Assembly: GCA_028751875.1 (NCBI GenBank)
Contig: CM054155.1
Coordinates: forward strand, 1,725,282 to 1,789,281
Length of the DNA: 64,000 nucleotides
Source of the DNA: Rapana venosa
Taxonomy: Eukaryota; Mollusca; Gastropoda; Neogastropoda; Muricidae
Reading direction: 5' to 3'
The position numbers and the translations under genes were made by a program. The notes beneath the pieces are model-generated. The model was not told the origin of the DNA and made no database searches. It was given only the letters and a program-made list of their open reading frames with translations. Positions 45,459 through 57,360 of this stretch are shown here, one piece after another. The stretch's first letter is position 1. Each line of letters begins with the position of its first letter.

Positions 45459-48400
45459 TTACTTTGTTTCTCCATGTCCCAAGTGCATATGAGGCTCTGG
45501 TGGAAAATATACACTCCGTTTTGTATCCTGTGCTATCAATGTCTTTTTCCTAACCACAGTTGTGTTGATTTGTGCAGGTTGAGCAGAGCTTTGGGTTTCA
45601 TGATGAAATACCCTACCTTCAAAGAGAGACTCTTGTATTATCATGACTGATGCTTGTTTTGACCACCTGTTTTCCAACGCCTTTTATTTGTTGGGCCTTT
45701 TTTATAACACCTTCCTGCTTGCAACGCTGTTTATTCTTGCCCTCAACCCATATATAGTTCTTTTGATAATAGTGCCGTTCATCTCAGCCTTCATCTTACA
45801 ATTACTTTTTTTGTTTACCTGATAATGCAAGACGTTCTTTTGGATAATCACAGGTTCTAATACCATGACTCTTATCCAGCGCTACGTCCTCTACAAGTCT
45901 TTGTATAGATCTTCTGTGGGTATGCTAGGATGAAAGGTCTGTGTCTGTGTTCAAACCCTTACAGCAGTATGGTTAGGCTTGAAAAATATACACAGAACTC
46001 CAACATCCAACAGCTTTACACTCCAGCACACTAAACCCAATTGAATACGTTGTCCTAGTTTAACCTCAAACTTCTTCACATGATTGGCCAGATACAGACT
46101 GTCATGAAATTGCGGTAGTTTGATAGCTTGGCTTTGATGTTAGCTTTAAGGCTTCGTTTTCTTTGTGACTAGTCCTGACAGCTTTTCCTTTTGTGTGGGT
46201 TCTCCATTGTTTTACCAAAGCATCTATTGTTTCATGAGCTTGAAGTATCCTTTACTGATCTTCCGTTGCCTTCCGTTCTCAGATTAGTGTTTCTTCATGG
46301 CTGTATGGTTTTCATGAATGGCTCTTGGTCAACACAAATGAAGCATGAACACACATAAAATTAACCCATGCCTTAGGTAGAACGTAGCAGTCTGAGTGAC
46401 AAACATACTTACTTGCTCTTGTCATTTAATTTGATACAAGCTTTGGTGGTTCTTTATGAGATGTTTTTGAAGCCTTCTGCAGCCATTGGTAGTTCATTTG
46501 TGCGCATCATGTAAGTTCATGGTATAGACCTAAATCTACTTTCTAAGATCCAACCTAGTGCTTGATCAGCACCATTTTTTGACAAACGCTTTTAGAGTCT
46601 CATCAACAGGCAAAAGGACCATTAAACAACGGAAATTTCTTAGTGGTAGTGACTGACACATCACCCATCCATACAGATTGTTTGCTCCAATACAATGATT
46701 TGTTAGAACTTTGCTAGGAACATAGTCTTCTAAATATTTGGTGTTGGCCTTACAGTAAAGGGCATGCCATACGATGCCACCACCAGACCTTCCTCAACAT
46801 TTGGGACTTTGGCAGGTCAAACAACAAATCAATCCTCACCCCAGTAAACTACAAAAAGCATCCAAGACATTCCCGTGCGTAATATAGGTGATGGTTCTAG
46901 TCCTATATGTTTCATTCCTGTCTTTACTGAAGTTCTCAAAGACCATCAGCAAGCAAACATGCATCAGCAAGTAGATACAGATTCAGTAATCGCCCATCGT
47001 CCGACACTGCATCTTTTGCCATGCCCACTGAGCATTCTGATAGTCATCATCAATGATTCCTTTGCCTGTCAGTCGGCTGAAGAATGCTTTCTTTTGGCGC
47101 AGCTCTTCTTCATCAAAGCGTTTCCCATGAGTCATGGACTCATAAGGATAACTTCCTTTTCGCACGAGCTGTGTGTCAAAAGTATTTTTCTGTAATTTGA
47201 GCAAGTACTCAGTGATGAAACATGGACTCTAGAGATCCCATCAGATGTTGTGCAAATCAAAGAAGGACAGGCATTTTAGTTAAAAGTCAGTACATTCGCT
47301 ATGACTGAGCAATGCAGTAATCCTTAATACTCATCAGTCACCTGCTGCATGATTTAAGGTGTGAGTCGTAACTCTTAGATTTGAAGAAGACTGCAGCTTC
47401 ATTTTTAGGATCTAATTTAGTTGGTAGATTACACTTACGATGTGCTCTCCCACGAACTACCACTAATTGTCATACTCTGACTGTAGCTCGTCTGCCACGA
47501 TATACCACAAATCCAGCAATTTGTGCAGAAGCCTTACTGTCCTTGTCTTCTTCTGTCAAATGATCTCTTGTAGGTTTAGCGTTGAAGTAATGGTTATGAT
47601 TCGCTTTCATGTTACAGAAAACGCTTACTGCGCGTCCCTGACCTCTATACAAAATTGCTCTGAGTGTCCCACCATCTGAATCTAACAACAACATAAGCAA
47701 AGAACAAGACTTGAATGATTACTGAGAAACTGTTTTAGCTCTTGTTCCGGTTCTGTCCTTGGTATGGAGACATGATCACTTCAAAAGTCACAAACACTAA
47801 CATAGGGACCTTTTGTACTTCTTTATGTTTTTGAAGTAAACCTGCTTCCTGCCTTTGTGTACAAGTTCAGGTGATTGCTTCAGTCTCACTCTTACAATGT
47901 TTTTCTATTTTGTCTGCCGCTGTAAAGAGGTAAAAAGTACCAAGCATCGTCTGCAAAACTCTTCCTTCTTCTGTGTTAGCTTTGTTTTCCCTGTGCAACA
48001 ATCTACTCATATGTCTAATGAGATGTATAAATGATAACTTTTTCATTACTCACTAGCAAAGGTCTACATGGTTCTTATTCCAGATTACCTATTTGAGACC
48101 TTTTTGAGATCCTAAGGTCTTAGCCCACAAGAAGTATTACTACCCTCTCTTCCCAGGTTACACATTCACACTGATGGGGTTAATTCCACAAACTTGTCAA
48201 TACTCCTACAGCCACAGAAAGACAATTGCCAGTGAAGTCAAGCTTTTACAATGTGTTTCATGATAGTTTGAAACTCTCTCGCATTCTTTTTACAGGAAAC
48301 AGTTTAGCCACACACACCCACATAAAACACTTGTCATCTGTTTCTGAATGTTCGCACAGCATTTTTGCTACAACAATCTGGTGCAAGAATGTAACTCGAC

Positions 48401-48758
48401 CAACAATGGGATGAACTTTGTTTGCTTTAGTTCTATGGAAATATCTTACCAACTGTCCCATCTGATCCCCTCATTCCTTGCAGTTTCTGCAGAATATTCG
48501 AAGTTGCGCAATCATCCTCGATCTGCCCTATGCGTTTGACTCTTCAAAGCAAGTTTCATGCTTGTTTTTTGTGTGTTTGAACATGAACAGTGATTCCTCT
48601 TCTTGTTTGCTGTTTGATAGAATTCCACAACCAACTGTAACCTTTTACTGTGGTTCGATTGTTATCTTGCTTATTTGTGCAATTGCATCTTGGATACTTT
48701 GTACAACGTTTTGCGTTTGTGTAACCCTCAGCTCAGTTGTCTGAAACACTTTGTCCAT
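45459..48758 (-). pseudogene. polB: Family B DNA polymerase, Polinton/viral type (decayed)
   Basis: About 1100 codons, the family's usual size, from ATG at 48758 to TAA at 45459, broken into many frames. In order: DDKCFMWVCVAKLFP (about 48325) in the N-terminal region; a FVTFE/CDFE piece at the exonuclease I site (about 47785); LDSDGGTLRAILYRGQGRAV (about 47660); RGRAHRKCNLPTKLDP plus FFKSKSYDSHL (about 47420), an HNH-like/linker block typical of these polymerases. Next KGSYPYESMTHGKRFDEEEL (about 47140) and ANNLYGWVMCQSLPLRNFR (about 46660), which is palm motif A but with Gly where the catalytic Asp is expected. NTDTDL (about 45945) is palm motif C. KGVGKQVVKTSISHD (about 45660) is the thumb end. 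Activity is unlikely. Copies A and B lack the gene. Confidence 0.85.
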
Positions 48759-48779
48759 ACTGAGCCTCAACTAAAATCT

Positions 48780-49940
48780 CTAACTCATAATTATAGTAAG
48801 AAAAAAAATTAATTAATTGCTTCTTTTTTTGTTTTTGCTACGGTATGAAGCAGTGAATCTACCACAGGTAATTCTTAGCTCCTTAATAGAGTACTCAGCT
48901 GAGTATTGTCTAACCCTAGAAGATACCCCTTTTTTATATATTCCTTTTTTATTGAGTCAATGTCCACAGCCTTAGCTTTGTGTTCTTTGTTCTGGAGGTC
49001 GAACTTTTGACGCTTTGTAGTCATCGTATCATCCTGAAGACCCTTGCACGCCTCTTTCTGATATGTGAATCTGTTAGAGCTTTGCTAAAAATGAGCCTGA
49101 AGAGCTTAGGCTTGGCTAATGTCAAGGCAACAACAGCATCATTTTTCTATTTACGCACAACCTTCTTCGAAAAGACTGATTGTAAAACTAATGAACCGCT
49201 CCTGCTGTTATTGAAACAGAGCCCACTGCTATTGATGCCAGGAGCAGCAATTCCCAGAGCCAGAGAGCAAGGCCTGTTCCTCTGCGGCTGTTAACAGGTT
49301 GTCGGTACCGTAGTAATAGAGCTCAACACAGTAAATGCCCTGAATCTGTCCCTACCCTGGCCATTTTGTATACTTTGCAGTTGTTTTGATCAATGTCATG
49401 CGTGGCATCTGTGTAATGTTTTTCAAACGAAAGGTAGTTACATTATCATTAAAGGTTCAGGATCTGTGCACTAGAACATTAATTTACGGTCGCCCCCCCC
49501 CCCCATCTCTTCTATACTGGGGTAAAAAAATGTGTGTGTAATTTTTATTGTATTCATTCATAAGTCTTGTAATTGATTGTCGGCAGTACAACATCGTGTA
49601 TAGACTGCAACGAGGTCAGGTGTTAAGATTGAGGATGCTATTTGTGTTAGCTGTGTGGGGGGGGTTCCTAGACAAGATGAACTTTCTTACTGGTAAATGT
49701 TCCCTTCAATGGCATTGTCACTGCCGCTGTCCGAATACAATAGCAAATCTGAGGCCTCAACGTCGAATGTCTTTCCAGTTCATAGTAAATCCCATCCAGA
49801 ACGCAAGAAGAATCTCTTTCCTTCTCTTGCAACCAGAACAAACACCAATGTGTACTGATCAGCCAGAGGAATAGTATGAAGGAATCGTACAATGTGTTAT
49901 GGTTTAGGTCACTGATTTTTTTTTCTATGAGCACGTAACG
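48780..49940 (-). pseudogene. Unidentified minus-strand gene(s) upstream of PolB
   Basis: A piece at about 49041-48895 reads MTTKRQKFDLQNKEHKAKAV then IKKEYIKKGYLLGLDNTQLS. A second near 49300 reads VELYYYGTDNLLTAAEEQAL, and 49934-49668 is an 88-codon open piece with RHSTLRPQICYCIRTAAVTM. They may be one gene in the polymerase's orientation. No family recognised. The stretch between it and PolB is A/T-rich (AATTAATTAATTTT near 48810), as also at the polymerase's 3' side (about 45440). Confidence 0.35.
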
Positions 49941-51600
49941 TTTTCCTTATTTGTAATGCTATGTAATCTCTACTTCATTTCTGCTAGCTGATTGATAGCT
50001 AGTTGCTATGTTTATCTCTGGGCCAGCAATTTATGGCTTTACGGAAAGTTCTGTCGGTGCATAGAGAGTGGTAATGGTCTTATTAAACTCAAACTTGATC
50101 TGTCCAGTCAAATGCTTGGTTGAAGAGCAGTTATTACTTTAATATGTTACTTTGTAAGTAAAATCATATCTGCTAATGCTTCACGTCAACATTACGCAAC
50201 GTTCCAGTGTAGGAAACCGTGGAGTTTTTTAGCTTCTTCTATTGCTGTTCGGCTTGTAGTATCCATCAGTTGTACTCAAAGCGTAATCTTCACCAATCTC
50301 TCCTCCCCATCCTCTCACTCTTTACACAAAAGATCTTAAGAGCTCAATAGTTTGGCCTGTTTCAGGCTCTTATTCAGGACCGCGACATGTTATGTATGTA
50401 TATTAGTAGTTATATTATTTTATTTCTAATTAATATGTAAATTTTTAGATCAACTGTTCTTTGTGCTTCGTCTTGATTGTTATACGATGTTTCATGAAAC
50501 CCTTTCTTCTAGCCTTTAAACTGAAATTATAAACTAGTTTGCTGCGATTCACAGTACATTGCTCTGCTGTTGTAGGACTTAGAGTCAAAGACCTGATGAG
50601 GAAGAAGCCTTCATCACCACTTGTTTTGTGTGGTGTTTAACTGAGAACAGGAGTACAAAAAGGCAAAGAGTTTACTGCCAGTTAATGTCATTCACCGACC
50701 TTGGTAGTTCCCGCGTATCATCATAACCCATCATCACCACCACAATGCTACTTCCCAATCCTGGTTTTTTCATTCTCCTAAAATGGTCTATGTCAAACCC
50801 AATGCATTTTCCATAAGAAGTGTGACATAGCCTATACTTGAAGATGACTGTAATAAAAAAAAAAAAAAGGGGGGGGTGACTCTTAGACTAGCTTGGTGAG
50901 TTTTTGCTGTGAACCAGCTTGGCGAAAGAGCCTCCTTTTCCCGGTGCAAAATCATAATAACCTCTTGCACCGTAAATTTATTAAATACGCTCTAGTTTAA
51001 GGATCGTATTTTTTAAGCTAGTTTGTTGCTGCTTCAATGTTTTGTCCATTATACTTTGTAGAAAACCCATGCTAGCATCATTTTTAGTTTTGACCAGCGC
51101 GGTTTTGACAATAGGAATGGCTAGTTAACAGCACACCAGACTGAATGTTTGTTAGTGTTTTATAAACATTTTATCTACTATAAATAATAATGAACATTTA
51201 ATAAAGATCAAAATTAAGGCTGGCTCTCACAATAACCCAAAAACTATTGTTTTTAATAAGCTAGATTGCTGTGTCAGAGACATTGATCGTTGAAGTAAAA
51301 GTTCCCTAACCCACTAAAATCATACTTAAACCCACCCTTTAAGGATGAGGCCACTGCGAAAGCATGGGTGACTAATCCATAACAGTTTTTAACCAAAACC
51401 ACTTAAACTTTTGGCTATCCACTGTGCAACACGGCTGTGTGTGTCATATGGCTGACCCACATAACCATCCAAACCAGTTAGTAAAAGTCTGTGTAACAGG
51501 ATTTTCATGTGTACTATCAAGTTAGGCGTTTTTATCTGACTTCAGTCCACTGCCCACTGATAGGTAACTTCAATCCCTTTAATATAGGATTAACATGAGG
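49941..51600. other. no gene recognised within element (49941-51600)
   Basis: Both strands hold only short frames. The space would be expected to contain further element genes (integrase, ATPase or protease), but I see no Walker A, DD35E or His-Asp/Glu-Cys pattern. A poly-A/poly-G join lies near 50855-50875. Confidence 0.4.
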
Positions 51601-51925
51601 CGTATAGAGCTGTCAATGATTGAATATTGATTCTAAGACTGCATTCAACAAACACAACAAAATCATGCATGGGGACTCTGTATTTGTGGGGTGCACAGGA
51701 GGTAATAACTATGACTGTGCCGCCAAATACATCTTTCTCACCGTCAAGAGTTTTTTTCTAGGTCAATCGAGCAAATGCACATTTATGCATGGACGACTTT
51801 TATTCTGATAAGAGTGAAGGGTTAACAAAGACCAGATTAAGGGATTATGACTCTGTACGGACCTATGTGTGGTGCTTGCTTGGTGCACAGTCACAGACAA
51901 GGTCAATATATTGTGCACTGGTTGA

Positions 51926-52370
51926 ATGCACAAACATTTCTCGCAAATCTTAAGACAGTATTACTCGGCCGTTGACCTAACCTCAAGCATCAAGCTTTAT
52001 CAAGATGTTCTTCACTATGCACGGTCTAAGGTAGACTTTCTAAATCGGTTTATAGATCTGCTTTCCAACAGCAGTTTAACCAAAGGAACACTTACTAACT
52101 ACAACAACAATATTAGTATTGCTGGAGATGATGTCTGCTTGAAAAATAACGTGTAAAAATTCAGCAGTAGCAAAAAGTGTAGTAACAACAACAATGTAGT
52201 AAGTCCCGACACTAGAAACAAGGGAAAGAACTACAACCCCCACCACCGAGCAAACAAAAAAATTAATTTATTTCCCCTTGTAATAGACTAAGACACTAAG
52301 ACGAAATAACTGCTTTACAAGTTTACTTGTTTAAGCGGCTAGCTTAATTCTTATTTAAAAGAAGAAACCC
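51926..52370 (+). pseudogene. Small element gene, copy C
   Basis: Open piece of 76 codons (51926-52156) ending KNNV. SIKLYQDVLHYARSKVDFLN and TNYNNNISIAGDDVCL match the copy B gene across its deletion junction. The Thr/Ala linker of copy B is shortened and out of frame here. The C-terminal part continues, broken, to about 52370. The N-terminal extension HKHFSQILRQYYSAVDLTSS is absent from copies A and B, so those carry a fusion of gene 1's first codons to this gene. Confidence 0.5.
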
Positions 52371-52374
52371 AACA

Positions 52375-53539
52375 ATAAAATCCAGTAACCCCAAAATGTT
52401 CAGCCATAAATCCCACAACTTTTCCTGCTGTTGATAAACCAGCCTAACAACAAACCAATCTACCAGGAAAGCAATGCCAACTTTGTAGGCTAATTTCATA
52501 ATAGGTCAGCTAAGTGTCCGAGTTGTTTCCTATCCCAGCCCTGTGCCTGTGAGCGAAGGTTGGTTGGTGGTGGCAGAAGTGTGATCCTTCAGCGCATACA
52601 CAAGTGGCTAATAGCGAAACCCAATCTGTATTTAACTGACAATGTTTTATGCCATGCTCGCGAAACAGTGTACGGATTCCTTTTCCGCTAATGTACTGTT
52701 TTCATAAAGATTTCGGGGATGTGTTTCCTTTTATTCTGCTAACCTGAGATTGTAGTTGTTTGTCTGTGTATTGTTTAAGTCCTCTAATCTTGCTTGGCGT
52801 TTCATCGTGCAGAATTTTTAGATGCTGTGTGATTCTTTCTTTTTACTTCCTGGTCAAGGTTTGCATCATCAGCAATCGCTAGCTTTCTTTACTAGTTCTA
52901 TTCGTGAGTCTACATCACCTAGCTTGCTAAATTATTTATCATTTCGCCTCTAATACCTCCTTAGTGCTTGATTGAGCCCAATTATTCTCGCAAGGGTAGG
53001 GGTTGATCATTTATTGTTTCATGCGTGTCTTCGTCAGCTTGTGTGAAGCTAGTTTCCAACTCGAGAAGAGTTTTTCAGTGTCGTGTTTTGCCGACGGCTA
53101 GGTCTTCAAAGTAGAATTCAATGTTTGTGGTAGGTTTTTGTTCAGCCATTTTTGTAGTGTGCAACAGCTTGTGTAGCAGTTCATGTAGTAGTTAGTTGAA
53201 TCACAATACCAAGTTTTTCTCTGCATAGCAATACACTGAGTCTCTGCTTGATGTATTTTTTTTTGCTAAAAAAAACGATGGGGATTATTTTTTTCTTTGT
53301 TAATAAAACTGTTGTCCTGTGTCAGTTTCAGCATACAGATTTCTTGGTTTCCATATCATAGTCAGTATGTCTAGTACTTCTGGCATGGTTGCCCAATCTT
53401 GTGGAAAATCTTAAACCTGCTTTTCTAATAATCTATCATGACTTGAATGCAAGGGTGCGACAGGAGCTGTCGCTTCATCACCCATATCATCAGCTGGCGG
53501 TAAACACATCATCCATATCTTAATATCATATCCTTCCAT
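52375..53539 (-). pseudogene. Coiled-coil/membrane protein, copy C
   Basis: Start ATG at 53539, 43 bp from the divergent capsid-like ATG at 53582. The first codons (MEGYD) and an acidic stretch match copies A and B. The same landmarks follow in broken frames down to the CCTGCTGTTGATAA block near 52430 that encodes the second hydrophobic segment. More degraded than copy B. Function unknown; virion fibre or membrane-active protein is a guess. Confidence 0.55.
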
Positions 53540-53581
53540 TATTCTATTATTTTTTTTTATTTTCTACCTTATAGAAAAAAG

Positions 53582-54858
53582 ATGGCGCAACATAGCATTT
53601 GGAGCAATCCTTGATCATACAGACGTTTAAAAGATCACTTAGCCATTAATGGAACAACCGACATTCGTTATTACAAACAACCCCTCCACAATTGATGAGA
53701 AAATCAATCCTGACTGGTAGATTCCTAATTTTGGAAATAATGATGTCATTGTTTCCAGGAACAACTAAGGCTTGCTTTTCAGATTGAACTAGAGTCTGAA
53801 GATGATCCAAACAGAGTGTGTAGCAAAGCAAACTTAGGTAGGCTAGCTAAAAAAGATAGTGGTCAAGCTAGAAGGCAGTGAAAGTGCTATCATTGAACAA
53901 TGCTGAATATTCTTGTCTAGACAGATTTTATGGATGAAAAAAAGAAAAAAAGATGATTCTTATTTATCAGGGCATACATATGATGAGGGACTAAAACACA
54001 GAGTAGGGTCTGCTGATAAAGGAAACAAAGAAAAAGAATGCTGCCATAGCAAATAGCCTATGGAACAGTTTTTGGTAATTCCTCTTGACTTGAACTGCTC
54101 ACTTCTCCACAAGCCTACTATCAGGAGCACATCCAGAACAGACTGTCCTATGACTGAATCTTTATCGACAGTCTCGGTGTTATTAACATCCACTGACCCT
54201 GACGCAAAGGACAAAATTAACTGGTATATCTTTAGAGTATGATGTTGTCAATCATCCCAGAGCTTGCTCGCTTGATTGCACAGCATTATCATCCAAGGCT
54301 TCTAATTTATTATGAACGAGTCTTAACCATAGCACATTAATGAAAGTAAAGCAGGATACTGTGTTGAATATAAATCTGACTCTCCAGCTAGATCATTAAA
54401 AGAATATTAATGCTGTTTGAAGAACCAACACCCCCCTTTTCCCAGGTTAAGTGAGAGGTTCATTAATCCCGGTCTTAAAACTTTTATCCATGTACTATAG
54501 AGGCAACCAAATCATGTCTACGCCTCATTATTTACCATATCAACACTTTGATGAAGGTAAAAAATACTTGTTGTGCAACTCAAGATACCCACTAACCGGG
54601 TTACAAGCAAATCTTTACATCTACATAATTTAGCTTAATGAATACCTAACATCTAAATATGCATTGTGGTTCTTAAGATCAACAATGATGATAAGCGTGC
54701 ATGGTTCAAATGGAAGACGCATTGAAATGCTCAAAGAAATATCTATCCAAATTAAAAGAGCAAGAAAATGATGACACATCAAAAATATATCTATTTGTAG
54801 TGATGGATGCACTGCCCTCAACATAGACGGAAAAGACCTAAAAGAATTGTTTTACTAA
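53582..54858 (+). pseudogene. Capsid-like protein, full length but broken (copy C)
   Basis: About 425 codons from ATG 53582 to TAA 54856-54858, with frame shifts and stops. The N-terminal third matches copies A and B (RLLFRLN-type pieces near 53770; KLEGS near 53865). Further on: FLVIPLDLNCSLLHKP (about 54065), LEYDVVNHP (about 54235), a YYERVL piece (about 54325), YRGNQIMSTPHYLPYQHFDE (about 54500), NGRRIEMLKEISIQIKRAK (about 54710) and KIYLFVVMDA near the C-terminus. The order agrees with a large protein found beside PolB in cnidarian and molluscan elements. I infer a double jelly-roll major capsid protein, not proven by eye. Confidence 0.6.
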
Positions 54859-55460
54859 TGGAACCAGCTAATGTTGTCTACCAAAAAGCACACTGCTCCT
54901 CTAATATGCGGCAGACTGCTGTGGCAAGACTGTATTTGTTTTGGATTTATTACAAACAGTGTACAAAATCATTACGGTTCATTGGTTATCTTCAGTCCAA
55001 CACTACACAACATAAAAACAGACAGAGAGAGAAAATTTATTTGGACAATAGAATAGAATTATAGTCCAAATTCCCTCTGCCAGGCTAAGCGAGTGTTAGA
55101 ATACTTATTACAGTCTCTTTGAAAATAGTCAGAACCCTTATCTAAATTTACACGGCTCAGCACGCGTGACATAGTTTAAGAAAAGATAGATTTTGTCTAA
55201 GCTTCGCTTCAGTAGACATGCACAATATCGGTTTGGTTGCCTGACACAAAAATAGAAATAGCATATTAAAAGATTACCAGTAACAAATCAAAGTCGTTGT
55301 TAATTTTTCACATGAAAGACAGAGATGGGTTTAAATAATTGCCTTCGTGGAGAAAGATGTCTTACAGATGACAAGAAAAGAAAGAAAGAACTAAAACTCA
55401 GGAAAGCCTCAAACCTAGTAAAACAAACACTCAAATCAGACTAAGCAGAACTAAATATTT
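54859..55460. other. no gene recognised between capsid-like gene and right TIR
   Basis: An open piece 54807-55064 overlaps the capsid 3' end in another frame and runs past it (TKKHTAPLICGRLLWQDC). It may be a small overlapping gene or chance. A purine-rich stretch lies at 55360-55440. Confidence 0.4.
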
Positions 55461-56383
55461 ACTGTGTATGTCAAACCCCAATAGCTTATTTTTTTTTAAC
55501 AGTGCTGTGCTGTTTACAGGGGAGTAAGTCGAGGCGACGAAGCAGCAGTGAAACAGGTGAAAAACGTTATATATCATGGTGCAGTCCCAGATCCCACCGT
55601 TTACCTTAACGTTCGACTATTTTTAGAAACATCATTTTCGTTAGCGGCACACCAGCACCTGACAGTTATGCATAATCTTCGATTGAGAAAGCTCGCAAAC
55701 CTGTGTTTTTAGTAGGGGAGAGGTTGTTCTGATTCGGACAAATATCGACATTACCTAACAACTAAGCAAGGTACAGGTAAAGATTACATTTCAAACACTT
55801 TTTTTTATTGAAAAGCTCGCACGTCTTCTACTGCACACATCACACTTTACTCCGCGAAAATGACAAGACAGCTAGGGCTCGGTTGCTAACAACATAGAGT
55901 TCTGACGAAATGTCGTCACTGGTTACTTATCAGCTTGATTCTATCTAGTCCTTGTGATTGGAAAGGTAAAGTAACATCTAAGTATGTCTTTCCGGGGTGG
56001 AAACACCCTAGCGCTACGCTAACCTATTGAAATCTCCGTATTCAGTTTCAAAGGGTATTGGCGTGCTGTGTGTCCATTCCAAGCAGCGGGCGGAGGTGTG
56101 TTGTCCTCCTACCCCATTTCTTTCTCCCTCTTCAACTCTTTTTCTGTGTACCAGTATAGCAAAATTTCCCATAATTTTATAGTTTTACCCATCAAAATTA
56201 ATTAGTATTACTTTCAGTTTTAGTATGAGAGATAGGAAAAAGGGGGTCAAGGAAACCTACTTAGTTTGTATAATAAAACCTAGCACAGTTTTTAGTTCGA
56301 TGAGTGAAGCCGAATCGCGACCAAAAGTTTGCCTGGTTTGATAAACAAGTAAGTATTACTTGACCCCCCGTTGTCCCTACTCT
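55461..56383. repeat. Right terminal inverted repeat
   Basis: Reverse complement of 41040-41960. The outer 160 bp (56226-56383) form the right terminal hairpin: GAGAGATAGGAAAAAGGGGG with TCAAG inside, CTTGACCCCCC...CCCTACTCT outside. Base changes in the outer arm make this hairpin weaker than those of B and D. Confidence 0.88.
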
Positions 56384-57360
56384 GACCATAGAAAACGCAG
56401 GTGTGGGATTCCATCCTACACAGACATAGCAAAGAATCTCATGATACAGAAACTACATATCAGAAAGACTGATTAAAATCGGTGTAGAAAGTTCTACAAA
56501 ATCGTCTACTATATCCAAGCATATGCACCGTGTAACCGATTCGTACTCAGAAGAGGAGAAAGACTCATTCTATCAAGCTCTTGACCTCATAAAAACAGCA
56601 CCCCTGACAAAGAGGACCTGTATGTCAATGGGTGATTTCAATGGCAGAGTTGGTGAGAGAAGAAACCCGTGGACAAAACATCTTGGACCCCACAGTGACC
56701 ACAGAACACCTTGCAATTACAACGGGAACCACGTGCTGGAACTATGTGCAGAGCATGATCTGATCATCACCAACACCTTTTTCCAACACCGAGCCTCCCA
56801 AATTTACACCTGGTACAAATGGAACGATCTCAACATCTCGTCTCAAATCGACTTTATACTTGCAAAATCTAGAACACGTTACGCCATCAAAGACTCAAAA
56901 GCCATCCCCAATGCCAACCTTGACACTGACCACAGGCCTGTCATTCTAGCCTCCAGTACTCAGAAGAAAAAATAACAACTGCTAGGAAGAACCAGCCTGA
57001 AAAGATCAACCTCCTCAAACTGGAAGATAAAGAAGTGCAAGAACAGATTCACAGTGCTATCAAGGTGAAACTTGACTCCATTGATACAACACCTCTCGAC
57101 ATGGGGCAAGTCTGGGACACCTTCAAGCCAGCTCTGCTTGAACACCTTAAGGGAGTTTGCGGGACAAAGAAATGTGGAGGTAAAAACAGGAAAGCTAAAA
57201 GCTTGGTGGAACCAAGAGGTGAAGGAAGCCATAAAAAAAAAGCAGCTATATAAAGCTTGGGCCAAGACCAAGACAGAAGAGGACTACGTCAAGTACAGAA
57301 TCGCAAGAAGACATAGTAATACGTGTTGTGAAAAGCCTCGAAAGAAAACTGTCAGATAAC
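56384..57360 (+). pseudogene. LINE APE endonuclease and linker, resuming after Polinton
   Basis: After GACCAT the LINE reading continues: NAGVGFHPT, SERLIKIGVESSTKSST, then an open 150-codon frame 56523-56975. This holds the endonuclease core: MSMGDFNGRVGERRN (GDFN motif, about 56615), CAEHDLIITNTFFQHRASQI (about 56745), ISSQIDFILAKSRTRYAIKD (about 56840) and DHRPVIL (about 56930, the catalytic SDH-like His site with Thr-Asp-His). From 56976 the frame shifts and the linker runs to about 57360. This belongs with 40640-41039; the Polinton split it. Confidence 0.85.

Larger units (their letters stand above)
41040..56383. mobile_element. Complete Polinton/Maverick-like element (copy C), degenerate
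   Basis: Length 15344 bp, within the usual 15-20 kb. It begins AG and ends CT, as Polintons do. TIRs are about 0.92 kb (41040-41960 and 55461-56383, inverted). It carries a PolB gene with C-terminal motifs typical of protein-primed viral and Polinton enzymes, a capsid-like gene, a coiled-coil/membrane gene and several unidentified frames. It is inserted in a LINE with a 6-bp duplication. All genes have frame breaks, though base quality may contribute. Integrase, FtsK-like ATPase and adenovirus-type protease were not found by eye, so whether it is a classical Polinton, an adintovirus-like relative or a decayed member remains open. Confidence 0.85.
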
